Source: Companilactobacillus bobalius (GTDB lineage Bacteria > Bacillota > Bacilli > Lactobacillales > Lactobacillaceae). Taken from it: a stretch of 64,000 bases of DNA. This document shows positions 49,695 to 57,528 of this stretch, piece by piece. The notes below the pieces were generated by a model. The model was given only the letters and a program-made list of their open reading frames with translations, was not told where the DNA came from and searched no databases. How positions within the stretch are numbered: the stretch's first letter is position 1; each line of letters opens with the position of its first letter. The translations under genes were made by a program, and so were the position numbers. Where the stretch lies: contig NZ_LNUA01000011.1 of assembly GCF_009764355.1 (NCBI RefSeq), positions 1-64,000 on the forward strand. Direction: 5' to 3'.

Positions 49695-49725
49695 AATTAG
49701 AAGGGTAAATCCAAAATGGATTTGC
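49695..49725 (+). repeat. 31-bp direct repeat, left copy, flanking the sce7726-sce7725-RES cassette
   Basis: AATTAGA followed by the terminator hairpin and TTTGC. The right copy at 52701-52731 differs only at the eighth base (A versus G). Confidence 0.8.
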
Positions 49726-49733
49726 CTTTTTTT
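49700..49733 (+). terminator. Terminator of EamA copy 2 and left direct repeat of the RES cassette
   Basis: GGTAAATCC/GGATTTGCC hairpin with T7. The 31 bp at 49695-49725 recur at 52701-52731 with a single mismatch. Confidence 0.9.
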
Positions 49734-49778
49734 ATGCGTAATTTTAAATATACAGCAATAACAATGATGATTAAACTC

Positions 49779-49788
49779 ATGCTATACT
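49779..49788 (+). promoter_or_regulatory. Extended -10 element for the sce7726-like operon
   Basis: TGCTATACT, 35 bp before ATG 49823; the -35 is weak. Confidence 0.45.
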
Positions 49789-49822
49789 TTTGTTAATGTT
49801 GAGTATTGGTGGTAGTGCAAAA

Positions 49823-50674
49823 ATGACAGCAGATGTCCTTTTAAACAAGATATTTACAGTTAATTCTTTAAGAAAAGCTGTAAATAATAAAAATGGTGAT
49901 TTATATAAAGAAACTATTAATTCATTAAGTATAAATAATGGTGAAATTAAAACAAATTTAGATGCTATTAAGAATATGTACAAGTATATGTATAAGTCTC
50001 ATAGAAATGAATATTTTTATAAAAATACATTAATAAATAAGATATTGCTTGGTAGACATAGTGTGAGAACTTCAACAGCTATAAGAGAATTACCAATATC
50101 TAATAATATATTAGATTTATTGATAATAAATGGTATTGGACAGGTGTATGAAATAAAGACCGGACTTGATAATCTAAATCGATTGAAAGATCAACTTAAT
50201 GCTTACTATATGGCATTTTCTTATTGTAATGTTGTTACTGATTTAAGTCATCTGGATGATTTGAAGGAGTTACTTAGTGATACGCCAACGGGAATAATAC
50301 TTTTGACTAATCGTGGTACACTCCATGTTGAGAAGTCACCAAGTGAATACAATGATAAGCTGAATAGCCGGGAAATATTTAGGATACTTCGAAAAGGTGA
50401 ATTTGAGAATATTATAAAGAAGAACTTTGGTTATTTACCAAAAGTCGGTCAGTCAAAATATTATCAAGAGTGTTTTAAACTCTTTAAGACTATTGAAGTA
50501 AAAAAAACTCAGAAATTTATGTTAGATGAGTTAAAAAAGAGAAGTTCAATTAACCAAGAAAATTATAGTTACTTCAAAGACATTCCTAAGGAACTTAAAG
50601 CCCTGGTGTATTTTTCAGACTATAAAATCAAGGAATATAATGTGTTGCAAGAATTCCTGAATACTAAATATTGA
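49823..50674 (+). CDS. sce7726-family protein with PD-(D/E)XK nuclease motif
   Basis: 283 residues from ATG 49823, with GGTGG 9-10 bases upstream; earlier in-frame starts have no site. A helical N-terminal part (about 1-75) precedes a nuclease-like core: Glu89 in IRELPI, Asp98 in NNILDLLIING, Glu110-Ile-Lys112 in VYEIKTG, and Gln124 in LKDQLNAYYMAF. This E...D...E-x-K...Q...Y series is the PD-(D/E)XK restriction-endonuclease-like pattern of sce7726 proteins. First gene of a three-gene operon with sce7725-like and RES proteins. Markedly AT-rich relative to the neighbouring transporter genes, consistent with transfer. Role is unproven; a DNA- or RNA-cutting defence effector or antitoxin-linked nuclease is plausible. 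Confidence 0.72.
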   Translation: MTADVLLNKIFTVNSLRKAVNNKNGDLYKETINSLSINNGEIKTNLDAIKNMYKYMYKSHRNEYFYKNTLINKILLGRHSVRTSTAIRELPISNNILDLLIINGIGQVYEIKTGLDNLNRLKDQLNAYYMAFSYCNVVTDLSHLDDLKELLSDTPTGIILLTNRGTLHVEKSPSEYNDKLNSREIFRILRKGEFENIIKKNFGYLPKVGQSKYYQECFKLFKTIEVKKTQKFMLDELKKRSSINQENYSYFKDIPKELKALVYFSDYKIKEYNVLQEFLNTKY

Positions 50675-50689
50675 GAGGAAGCGTGTATT

Positions 50690-51601
50690 ATGTATTTTCC
50701 TATACTGAGGGGTAAACAAAATGAATTGTTGGCTTTAAGGGAACTCTTGAATGACGACGTTTTAAGCAAGAAAATATTGCCAATCATAGAGCCGGTAAGT
50801 CCTTCATCTACGTTTAGGATATTATTGGAGTCCTTTTATAACAATAATAGAAAAATTGCCGTTATCCAAAATTCGTCAGTCGCTGATTACGAAGGATTCA
50901 AGGATGCTGATATAAGTGAAATAAAGTCAAAGGATAATTTCATTCCGGCTTTAGTATTGGAGGGTTCAGATAATGAATCTCTTTCTGATTATTCCAATGT
51001 TAATAAAATGGCTATCGTAGGTGAAAAATCAGACTTTAATGATTCATCGTTGATTGATGATAATACGTATTTAGTGATTGAACCAAATAATAGATCGGCT
51101 GTTAGAAAATTGAGAAACAGTACAGACCTTTTAGTGGAAATGCATGATCAGTTCAATAAGCAGGATAGGAATGTAGATTATTTATCCAAGACTGATGAAT
51201 TATTCTCAACAGAGCATTTGTACTATAAAGAAGATGGATATTATGGTTTTAGTGATTATTCAATAATTGGAAGTGATTACAGTAGCGCTGGTTTTGCAGC
51301 CAAGGCGGTAGCAATTCACTTAGTGTATTTTGATGAGAATGATGAATTACGTGTTCATCACTTTGTTTCAGATTCTAATGATAATATACAAAATCCAGCG
51401 TTAAAAGCTCATGAAGCTCTGGAAAAATTGATTAAGTTTGTTTCTAATCCTAGTTTTGATAAAACAAAGAATGATTCTGAAGCTCTAAGGGAGTTTGAAG
51501 AATTGTATAAAATCGATAAGTATTCAGGCTTGGGATATATAAAGAAATTATCTATAAAACATCATTTTGAAATCATGGGAAGGTATTTGGATAAAGATTA
51601 A
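50690..51601 (+). CDS. sce7725-family protein (T4 beta-protein-like)
   Basis: 303 residues with GAGAGGAAG before ATG, 15 bp after the sce7726 stop. It opens MYFPILRGKQNELLALRELL and has KKILPIIEPV at about 34, the hallmark opening of sce7725/beta-family proteins. A central EHLYYKEDGYYGFSDYSIIGSDYS block and VAIHLVYFDENDELRVHHFVSDS follow; both are typical of the family. No enzyme motif is recognised. Its stop overlaps the next start by one base (TAATG). sce7725 and sce7726 genes usually occur together. It may be a structural or specificity subunit; function unknown. Confidence 0.72.
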   Translation: MYFPILRGKQNELLALRELLNDDVLSKKILPIIEPVSPSSTFRILLESFYNNNRKIAVIQNSSVADYEGFKDADISEIKSKDNFIPALVLEGSDNESLSDYSNVNKMAIVGEKSDFNDSSLIDDNTYLVIEPNNRSAVRKLRNSTDLLVEMHDQFNKQDRNVDYLSKTDELFSTEHLYYKEDGYYGFSDYSIIGSDYSSAGFAAKAVAIHLVYFDENDELRVHHFVSDSNDNIQNPALKAHEALEKLIKFVSNPSFDKTKNDSEALREFEELYKIDKYSGLGYIKKLSIKHHFEIMGRYLDKD

Positions 51602-52683
51602 TGAAATGTTGCGAAAACTGTTTTAAAGATGTTGATATAAAAGAGCGTATTAAAGCCATAAATGAAAAAGGCCAGTGTGATTTTTGTCAATCAAACGATG
51701 TCTACGTTCTTGATATTGATAAAGCGTTAAAAAACAATGACTATTCGAAAAACATAATTGCAGATTTTAATGATTTATTAGATCTTTACACAGTATATGA
51801 TCGAAAACAGAATGATTATCAAAGGTATTCCGATGATGCTAGAAAGTTGAGTGAACAACTATTTTTTAATACCAATATTTTCAATTTAGAAGTAAATAAA
51901 ATATCTAAATTATTAAAGGCTTTGCTAGCTGAATATTATGACAAAAACAATGAGTTATTTGAAGGTCTTGTAATACCGGAATATTTATTGGATGATAAGT
52001 TGAAAAAGAATAACGGTATCTTTGGTGGAAAAGGATGGAAGGCCTTTGAAAATAGAATTAAATATATTAATAGGTTCCATTCTAATATGGCAAACAAAAA
52101 GATATTAGAAGCATTTTTTAATAATTTAATTGTAAATATTGGAAAAGGTAAACGATTTTATAGAGCAAGAATTAGTGACAGTGGCAAGCCGATTTCTAAT
52201 GAGAATATGGGAGCCGCACCGTCAGGATTGTCGACCCCAGGAAGACTGAATGCTTCTGGAATAGGATACCTTTATTTATGTCAAGATTATAAGGTGGCAC
52301 TGGGTGAAATAAAGGCTTCTTTAAATGATATTTGCACAGTTGTCTTGTTTGAAACCTTGGAGGAATTAAAATTAGTAGATTTGTCTCAAATTTCTGTGTT
52401 AAGTATATTTTCTTTTGAGGATAAAATTACTTATTTAATGAATTTCGATATTTTAAAACAAATTGATATTGTTATGAGGGAAATCAGTAATAAAAATAGA
52501 TCTGAAATCGCTTATGTACCAACGGAGTACATGAGTGATTTGATCAAAGATATGGATAATGTTGATGGGATTATATATGAAAGTACGATTAACAATGATA
52601 CGAAAGATTTAGTTTTGTTTGATGATAGAAAGGTTCATTTGCTAGAAGATGAAACTGTAAAATTACGTAATAGAAGGAATTAA
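51601..52683 (+). CDS. Zinc-finger and RES-domain protein (putative NAD+-directed toxin/effector)
   Basis: 360 residues, coupled to sce7725 by a 1-bp overlap. The N-terminus has a Cys4 zinc ribbon (Cys4, Cys7, Cys26, Cys29 in CENC ... CDFC). A helical HEPN/RES-type N-terminal region covers about 55-175. The RES domain follows at about 180-350: GKRFYRAR (Arg188/190), STPGRLNASGIGYLYL (Arg215) and ALGEIKAS (Glu236). RES toxins in RES-Xre systems degrade NAD+ through a conserved Arg-Glu-Ser set. Here there is no Xre antitoxin; the partners are a nuclease-like and a beta-like protein. That suggests an abortive-infection or toxin-antitoxin role. NADase activity is inferred from the family. Confidence 0.75.
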   Translation: MKCCENCFKDVDIKERIKAINEKGQCDFCQSNDVYVLDIDKALKNNDYSKNIIADFNDLLDLYTVYDRKQNDYQRYSDDARKLSEQLFFNTNIFNLEVNKISKLLKALLAEYYDKNNELFEGLVIPEYLLDDKLKKNNGIFGGKGWKAFENRIKYINRFHSNMANKKILEAFFNNLIVNIGKGKRFYRARISDSGKPISNENMGAAPSGLSTPGRLNASGIGYLYLCQDYKVALGEIKASLNDICTVVLFETLEELKLVDLSQISVLSIFSFEDKITYLMNFDILKQIDIVMREISNKNRSEIAYVPTEYMSDLIKDMDNVDGIIYESTINNDTKDLVLFDDRKVHLLEDETVKLRNRRN

Positions 52684-52700
52684 TTATACGCAATTGCATA

Positions 52701-52731
52701 AATTAGAGGGGTAAATCCAAAATGGATTTGC
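52701..52731 (+). repeat. 31-bp direct repeat, right copy
   Basis: Matches 49695-49725 at 30 of 31 positions and directly follows the RES gene. Confidence 0.8.
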
Positions 52732-52741
52732 TTTTTTTATT
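52707..52741 (+). terminator. Terminator of the RES operon (third copy of the EamA-type terminator)
   Basis: GTAAATCC/GGATTTGC with T7 and further T-rich sequence. Confidence 0.88.
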
Positions 52742-52767
52742 TTTTCAGTTTCAACAGAGTCTGAAAA

Positions 52768-52776
52768 TGCTATAAT
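52768..52776 (+). promoter_or_regulatory. Extended -10 element for EamA copy 3
   Basis: TGCTATAAT, about 85 bp before the start codon. Confidence 0.5.
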
Positions 52777-52861
52777 TTTTTACAAAAATAAGATTTCAAA
52801 AGAATTTATTTAATTATAAATTTCGTTCCGGAGAGACCAATAGCTAAAAGGACTAAGCATT

Positions 52862-53737
52862 ATGAATTCTAACAAAGTATTAGGTTCTATTCTTTTAGGA
52901 GTCGCTGCCAGCATTTGGGGTGGGACTTTCGTTGCAGTGAAAATGGTAGTGGGGCAGATTCATCCACTCCAATTGGTTTGGCTAAGATATTTAGTCGCAT
53001 TAATCTTTTTAGTCGGTTTCTCATTGATTAAGCGAGAAAAGTGGCATTTGAAAAGAAAAGGTTTGAAATGGTTCATCTTGTCAGGTTTGACAGGGTACGC
53101 TCTTTCATTAGTGGCCCAAGAAACCGGAACGTGGTTTTCCAGCGCCCAAACAGGAGCCGTGGTAACTTCTTCAACACCAACTTTTATGGTGATTTTTGCC
53201 TGGTTAATTTTAAAGGAAAAATTAGATCGCGTTAAAGTCATTTCTTTGGTAATGGCAACACTTGGGGTAGTAATGATAGTCGGCATCCATTTGACCGGAA
53301 AACATATTTTAATTGGCGTTTTATTCTTGATATTAGCTGCATTAAGTTGGTCATTTATGTCCGTCATGATTAAATTGTTGTCGGACTATTCAGCTTTACA
53401 AATAACGATTGTTTCAACCATAGTCGCTATGATTTGTTTAACACCATTTGTGATGGGAGATTTGGCATCATTATCAAACGTTAATTTCTTCAATCCTAAA
53501 ATCATTGCCTGTTTATTCTATGTTGGAGCGTTATCCACAGCCATGGCTTTTGTCATGTGGAATAAGGGTTTAACAATGGTCAGTCCCAGCGTTTCAGGGT
53601 TGATTTACTTGTTACAACCAATCGTTGGTACATTATTAGGTTGGTTAATTTTAGGAGAAGGTCTAACTTGGGGCTTTGCTGCAGGGACGGTTTTGATTTT
53701 GACTAGTGTTTGGGTTTCAATAAGATTTGCAAAATGA
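52862..53737 (+). CDS. EamA/DMT-family transporter, copy 3
   Basis: 291 residues with AAAAGGAC before ATG. Ten membrane helices in two EamA halves; ASIWGGTFVAVKMVVGQIHP, AQTGAVVTSSTPTFMVIFAWLILKEKL, and MAFVMWNKGLTMVSPSVSGLIYLLQPIVGTLLGW align with copies 1 and 2. It is closer to copy 2 (same ETGTWxSSAQTGAV block). Intact. The leader of ~80 nt shows no upstream ORF. Substrate unknown; tandem triplication suggests dosage or specialisation for a metabolite or toxic compound. Confidence 0.9.
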   Translation: MNSNKVLGSILLGVAASIWGGTFVAVKMVVGQIHPLQLVWLRYLVALIFLVGFSLIKREKWHLKRKGLKWFILSGLTGYALSLVAQETGTWFSSAQTGAVVTSSTPTFMVIFAWLILKEKLDRVKVISLVMATLGVVMIVGIHLTGKHILIGVLFLILAALSWSFMSVMIKLLSDYSALQITIVSTIVAMICLTPFVMGDLASLSNVNFFNPKIIACLFYVGALSTAMAFVMWNKGLTMVSPSVSGLIYLLQPIVGTLLGWLILGEGLTWGFAAGTVLILTSVWVSIRFAK

Positions 53738-53740
53738 GTA

Positions 53741-53778
53741 TTAAAAAATCCTATTCCGTGTGAAATAGGATTTTTTTG
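53741..53778 (+). terminator. Bidirectional rho-independent terminator
   Basis: Stem AAAAATCCTATT/AATAGGATTTTT between EamA copy 3 and the convergent hicB gene. Confidence 0.92.
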
Positions 53779-53783
53779 ACCGC

Positions 53784-54176
53784 TTAAACATGTAATTTCT
53801 TCTTTAAAGCAGTTGTTAGTAATTCCGAAAAGTTAATATTGTTCTCTTTTCCCAACTTGTTGAGATAGTTGGGGATAGTCAAAGTCTTCTTGATAGTCTT
53901 GAAGTCATTTTTACGACGATATTCATCAATATCGACATCAACTAAGGTAACAACGTCGCTATTTTCTGCACTAGGAAGTGTGTAATTTGAATTCGGCACG
54001 TCTAAATTGTTATCTTGTCTATCAATAATATTCAAACCGATGTAATCACGAGCCATTTGAATAGCGTCATCAATGTCTTTGCCTTGAGTCAGGCCTTCAA
54101 TATCAGGAATGCTGACAAAGTAGGGAACTGTTTGATCACTTGTTTTTGAAATTATAATTGGATATACGGTTTTCAT
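53784..54176 (-). CDS. hicB: HicB-family antitoxin
   Basis: 130 residues, 2 bp after hicA. The partial RNase-H-like N-terminal half reads KTVYPIIISKTSDQTVPYFVSIPDIEGLTQGKDIDDAIQ..ARDYIGL, typical of HicB. The C-terminal half (about 90-130) contains KKTLTIPNYLNKLGKENNINFSELLTTALKKKL, a ribbon-helix-helix DNA-binding domain. It neutralises HicA by direct binding and represses the operon. Complete type II toxin-antitoxin pair with the gene upstream. Confidence 0.92.
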   Translation of the reverse strand: MKTVYPIIISKTSDQTVPYFVSIPDIEGLTQGKDIDDAIQMARDYIGLNIIDRQDNNLDVPNSNYTLPSAENSDVVTLVDVDIDEYRRKNDFKTIKKTLTIPNYLNKLGKENNINFSELLTTALKKKLHV

Positions 54177-54178
54177 TT

Positions 54179-54364
54179 TTAGTCTCCCTCATCATCCAAA
54201 CGATGTTTTTTTATTATACTTTTTGCTAATAATTCATTGATTTCTCTATGTCTAGGAATCTGTTCTTTTTCAATGCCATTTGTCCAAATATCATGATTAT
54301 TACCATGACGATATAAGTACCAACCCTTTTTACTTAAAAATTTGAGCAATCTTTTTTGATTCAT
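54179..54364 (-). CDS. hicA: HicA-family mRNA interferase toxin
   Basis: 61 residues, ATG at 54364 with GAAGGA upstream. It has MNQKRLLKFLSKKGWYLYRHGNNHDIW with the catalytic His in NNHDIW, then IPRHREINELLAKSIIKKHRL. It cleaves mRNA when free of HicB. The operon order toxin-antitoxin is usual for HicAB. It differs clearly in sequence from the solitary HicA at 24667, so cross-neutralisation by this HicB is uncertain. Confidence 0.92.
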   Translation of the reverse strand: MNQKRLLKFLSKKGWYLYRHGNNHDIWTNGIEKEQIPRHREINELLAKSIIKKHRLDDEGD

Positions 54365-54496
54365 TTCAAATTCCTTCGTCTTTTATAATATACGTATTTA
54401 ATACGTGTGTAAAATGTTATAACTATTGTTACTATATAAATAAAATTACGCAAGATTTGAGATAGTACGATCAAATTAGACATTTTTAAGTAGGAT

Positions 54497-54535
54497 AAAA
54501 AAGGACGAGTCCAACTGGATTCGTCCTTTTGTTTT
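54497..54535 (-). terminator. Rho-independent terminator of alsSD
   Basis: Stem AAAAGGACGAGTCC/GGATTCGTCCTTTT with an A6 run that reads as U on the minus strand. Confidence 0.9.
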
Positions 54536-54538
54536 TCT

Positions 54539-55246
54539 CTATTCTGATTTATGTATATCGCCTAGAATATCTTCACCGGAAAAATCAAAATCCATGTAAG
54601 ATTGATTTTTGACGGGCAAATGTTGTTCCAAGGTATCAAATTGTTGGAGTTTTACATCTCCACTTGCTGTACCAAGTGATAACAAGTGACCACCGAAGTC
54701 ATGATTGTCAGATAAGAAGTGATGGTGGAAACCACCAACAGCAGCTCCATCAAAGATTTCAGGTGAGTAATAACTCAACAAAGTACCTGTAACGGTATCT
54801 TTTTCAAAAATGCTTTGACTTTCAGCTGTCTTAGCTAGAGTATCGTAAGGTTTGTGTGATTTCTTCACCGCACGAGTTTTCACATTTGTAAATTGACCGT
54901 GTAACTCAATTGAGAAGAAAGTATTGGTACTTGTTAAGGATAGAATCTTCTCTTCAAGTTCTTTTTGGCTGATACCATCAACACTTGTTAATGGCTGATA
55001 ACTGCCGAAATGAATGTTAGCAAAGGGCAGAGTGAAATCATCTTTTACGATATTAACACTACCGTTGCTGTCGACTTGATAAGGCGTGCCGTCTAAAATG
55101 ACTAACTCACCGTCAAGACCTTCGCCAGTACCGATTCCTGTATCGCCATGTCTTAATAATTCCTTCATAGTGATAGTTCCATCGAGTAACCCTGGGACTA
55201 ATAAAGCTAATGTTCCGTGTTGATAAAGAATATTTGTGTTTGACAT
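54539..55246 (-). CDS. alsD: Alpha-acetolactate decarboxylase
   Basis: 235 residues, 18 bp after alsS with AGAAAGGA upstream. Zinc-binding histidines are in GGFHHHFLSDNHDFGGHLL; the conserved Glu/Arg surroundings YQHGTLALLVPGLLDGTITMKELLRHGDTGIGT are also present. It converts 2-acetolactate to acetoin with loss of CO2, completing the pyruvate-to-acetoin route with AlsS. The pathway limits acidification and prevents pyruvate overflow, and competes with spontaneous diacetyl formation. Length fits the family. Confidence 0.95.
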   Translation of the reverse strand: MSNTNILYQHGTLALLVPGLLDGTITMKELLRHGDTGIGTGEGLDGELVILDGTPYQVDSNGSVNIVKDDFTLPFANIHFGSYQPLTSVDGISQKELEEKILSLTSTNTFFSIELHGQFTNVKTRAVKKSHKPYDTLAKTAESQSIFEKDTVTGTLLSYYSPEIFDGAAVGGFHHHFLSDNHDFGGHLLSLGTASGDVKLQQFDTLEQHLPVKNQSYMDFDFSGEDILGDIHKSE

Positions 55247-55264
55247 GAAATCCTTCTTTCTATC

Positions 55265-56941
55265 TTAATTCAAGACGTCGTCAACCAACTTGGATGCTAA
55301 TTGAATGTTGTCTGAATAATCAACGGGGATGTGCAAGATAACTGGTCCCTTAGTATCAAAAGCTTTTGCTAGCATTGGTTCGAGATCTTCGGCTCTCTCA
55401 ACACGCATACCAGTAGCACCAAAACTTTCAGCGTATTTAACAAAGTCAACTGGTCCTAATTTAACTCCGGCATCGTGACCATATTTAGCGATTTCTTGGA
55501 AACGAACCATATCGTAATAACCGTCGTCCCAAATCAATTGTACGATATTGAGGTGTAAGCGGACAGCTGTTTCTAGTTCTTGACCAGAGAAGAGGAAGCC
55601 ACCATCACCAGCAACGGAAACAACTGGCTTTTCAGGACGTTCCAACGCAGCAGCAATTGCCCAAGGAAGTGCGACACCAAGTGTTTGCATACCATTACTG
55701 AATAACAAGTGACGAGGTTTGTAACTTCTAAAATGACGAGCCATCCAGATGTAGAGACTACCAACATCAACTGTGACAGTTGTGTCGTCATCAACTTGAT
55801 TTTGCAAAGCATGGATGATAGCAAGGGGGTGGATGCCGTTTTCATCGGAATGGTTAGCTGGAATAGCGTCTTTCTTGGTAAATTTCTCTTGTTGGTCAGC
55901 CAGATGTTTGTGCATATCAGAACCTAAGTCGATACCATCCGGTAAGTTAGAGCTGATTTCGTTAAGAGTCTTAGCAATATCAGCGTTCACAATCAAGTCA
56001 GGTTGATAATCATTAGTAATTTCAGGCTTGATACTATCGAGATTAATTATTTCTCCCGTGCGACCAATATTCCAATTACGGGCCTCATATTCGATAGGAT
56101 CGTAACCGACTGCGATAATCAAATCACTTTCCTTAAGGATAGTGTCACCGATTTGGTTACGGAACAAGCCGACACGACCGTAATAATTTTTTTCCAAATC
56201 ACGCGATATGACACCAGCACCCTGGAAGGTTTCCACAACTGGAATCGAGAACTTGTGCAGAAATTTGTGAATAGCGTCGGTAACTTCATTGGTAGAAGAA
56301 CGCATACCTGCCAAAATTACGGGTAACTTAGCTTTTTCAATTTTTTCGATAATTTGGTTAAGCGTTTCTGAATCAACGCCACCTTGTTCAACTTTGTGTA
56401 GTGGTTTGATAACAGGGCGAGTTACGTCATCATTCAAGACATCTTGAGGAATAGACATGAAAGTTGCCCCAGCTTTAGGTGATACAGCATTTTGGTAAGC
56501 GTTTGCAAATGATTCCGATAAATTGTTGGCGTCTTGAACTTCAACACTGTCCTTAGTAGCGGCGGATAGGAGTTCCTTGCTAGAAATACTTTGGTGAGTT
56601 AAACGGGCAATATCGTTTCGAGGCACTTGACCACCTAGAGCAATCACTGGATCTCCCTCAGAAGTAGCGGTAATTAGACCAGTAGCTAGATTAGAGACAC
56701 CAGGGCCTGAAGTAGTAGCCACAACACCAGGCTTACCAGTTAGACGACCAATACCTGCAGCAATGAAAGCTGCATTTTGTTCGTGACGAGTAATTATTAG
56801 TTTAGGAGTTCTTGGATCATCATTATGTTCAAGTGATTCAAAGAGTCGATCAATCTTAGCACCAGGGAGTCCGAAGACGTAATGAGCGCCTTGATTGATC
56901 ATCGATTGGATCAAAGCTTGAGCACCATTAGTTTTTGTCAT
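55265..56941 (-). CDS. alsS: Catabolic acetolactate synthase
   Basis: 558 residues, ATG at 56941 with AAGAGG upstream. Thiamine-diphosphate enzyme of the catabolic ALS type: VFGLPGAKIDRLFESL, the catalytic Glu in ITRHEQNAAFIAAGIGR, TSGPGVSNLATG, and the cofactor motif VAGDGGFLFSG...WDDGYYDMV. No regulatory small-subunit gene follows, as expected for the catabolic enzyme. It condenses two pyruvates to acetolactate. Operon alsS-alsD, divergent from a MarR regulator whose likely operator overlaps its promoter. Confidence 0.95.
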   Translation of the reverse strand: MTKTNGAQALIQSMINQGAHYVFGLPGAKIDRLFESLEHNDDPRTPKLIITRHEQNAAFIAAGIGRLTGKPGVVATTSGPGVSNLATGLITATSEGDPVIALGGQVPRNDIARLTHQSISSKELLSAATKDSVEVQDANNLSESFANAYQNAVSPKAGATFMSIPQDVLNDDVTRPVIKPLHKVEQGGVDSETLNQIIEKIEKAKLPVILAGMRSSTNEVTDAIHKFLHKFSIPVVETFQGAGVISRDLEKNYYGRVGLFRNQIGDTILKESDLIIAVGYDPIEYEARNWNIGRTGEIINLDSIKPEITNDYQPDLIVNADIAKTLNEISSNLPDGIDLGSDMHKHLADQQEKFTKKDAIPANHSDENGIHPLAIIHALQNQVDDDTTVTVDVGSLYIWMARHFRSYKPRHLLFSNGMQTLGVALPWAIAAALERPEKPVVSVAGDGGFLFSGQELETAVRLHLNIVQLIWDDGYYDMVRFQEIAKYGHDAGVKLGPVDFVKYAESFGATGMRVERAEDLEPMLAKAFDTKGPVILHIPVDYSDNIQLASKLVDDVLN

Positions 56942-56993
56942 TGTATCTAACCTCTTTTTTGTGTAGATTTGTTCTATAATTATTTATAGGAAA

Positions 56994-57022
56994 AAAATAA
57001 AGCATTTGTGTTGATTTGTCAA
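56994..57022 (-). promoter_or_regulatory. Promoter of alsSD
   Basis: On the minus strand TTGACA, 17-bp spacer, TATTTT. The -35 lies inside the inverted repeat 57008-57025. Confidence 0.6.
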
Positions 57023-57025
57023 CAC
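57008..57025. promoter_or_regulatory. Likely MarR operator
   Basis: Perfect inverted repeat GTGTTGA-TTTG-TCAACAC, overlapping the alsSD -35 and 28 bp before the marR start: placed to repress both directions. Confidence 0.6.
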
Positions 57026-57052
57026 GTGAGTCTTTTCATGGAGTGAAAGTTA

Positions 57053-57481
57053 ATGAAAAATATTGGATACTTAGCACAAGATATTTCTATCTTACACCGT
57101 CAATATTACAAGGATACGAGGGATGAATTCAATCAAATCAACTTGAATCCGACCGCAGCTTGTATTTTATTGGCTGTAAGTGATTATGAAAACATCAGTC
57201 AGAACCAAGTGGCCCGTTCCTTAGTAATTGATAAGGGGTTAGCAACTCGAGAGATCAATAAAATGAATCAATTGAATTACTTAACCAAATCAGATGGAGC
57301 TGGTAAAACTAAAGTTCTCAATTTGACTGAAGAGGGCAAGAAAATCGTAACAAAAGTCCAAAAGATTCGTAGTCAATGGTGGGAAGATCGCTTTGTTAAA
57401 GCTGGTATTCAAAAGGATAGTCCACTAGTTTCTTCCATTGAAGCAGTAGTTTCAACTATTGTTGATCCGATTGAAAAGTAA
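57053..57481 (+). CDS. MarR-family transcriptional regulator
   Basis: 142 residues with GAGTGAAAG before ATG. The winged helix has LNPTAACILLAVSDYENISQNQVARSLVIDKGLATREINKMNQLNYL followed by the wing DGAGKTKVLNLTEEGKKIV, the usual MarR arrangement, plus flanking dimerisation helices. It is divergent from alsSD with a shared 111-bp region holding a perfect inverted repeat, so it probably regulates the acetoin operon. The signal is unknown. Confidence 0.88.
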   Translation: MKNIGYLAQDISILHRQYYKDTRDEFNQINLNPTAACILLAVSDYENISQNQVARSLVIDKGLATREINKMNQLNYLTKSDGAGKTKVLNLTEEGKKIVTKVQKIRSQWWEDRFVKAGIQKDSPLVSSIEAVVSTIVDPIEK

Positions 57482-57528
57482 AAAAGAAGCTTATTCATAC
57501 CGTTGCAGTATGGATTGAGCTTCCTTTT
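57481..57528 (+). terminator. Bidirectional terminator between marR and the WYL gene
   Basis: AAAAGAAGCT and AGCTTCCTTTTT arms with a long loop containing CATACC/GTATGG; overlaps the 3' end of the convergent WYL gene. Confidence 0.65.

Noticed and set aside
49823..52683. Three-gene cassette considered as a known restriction-modification system.
   Set aside because: No methyltransferase motif (such as DPPY or NPPY) and no specificity subunit are present.
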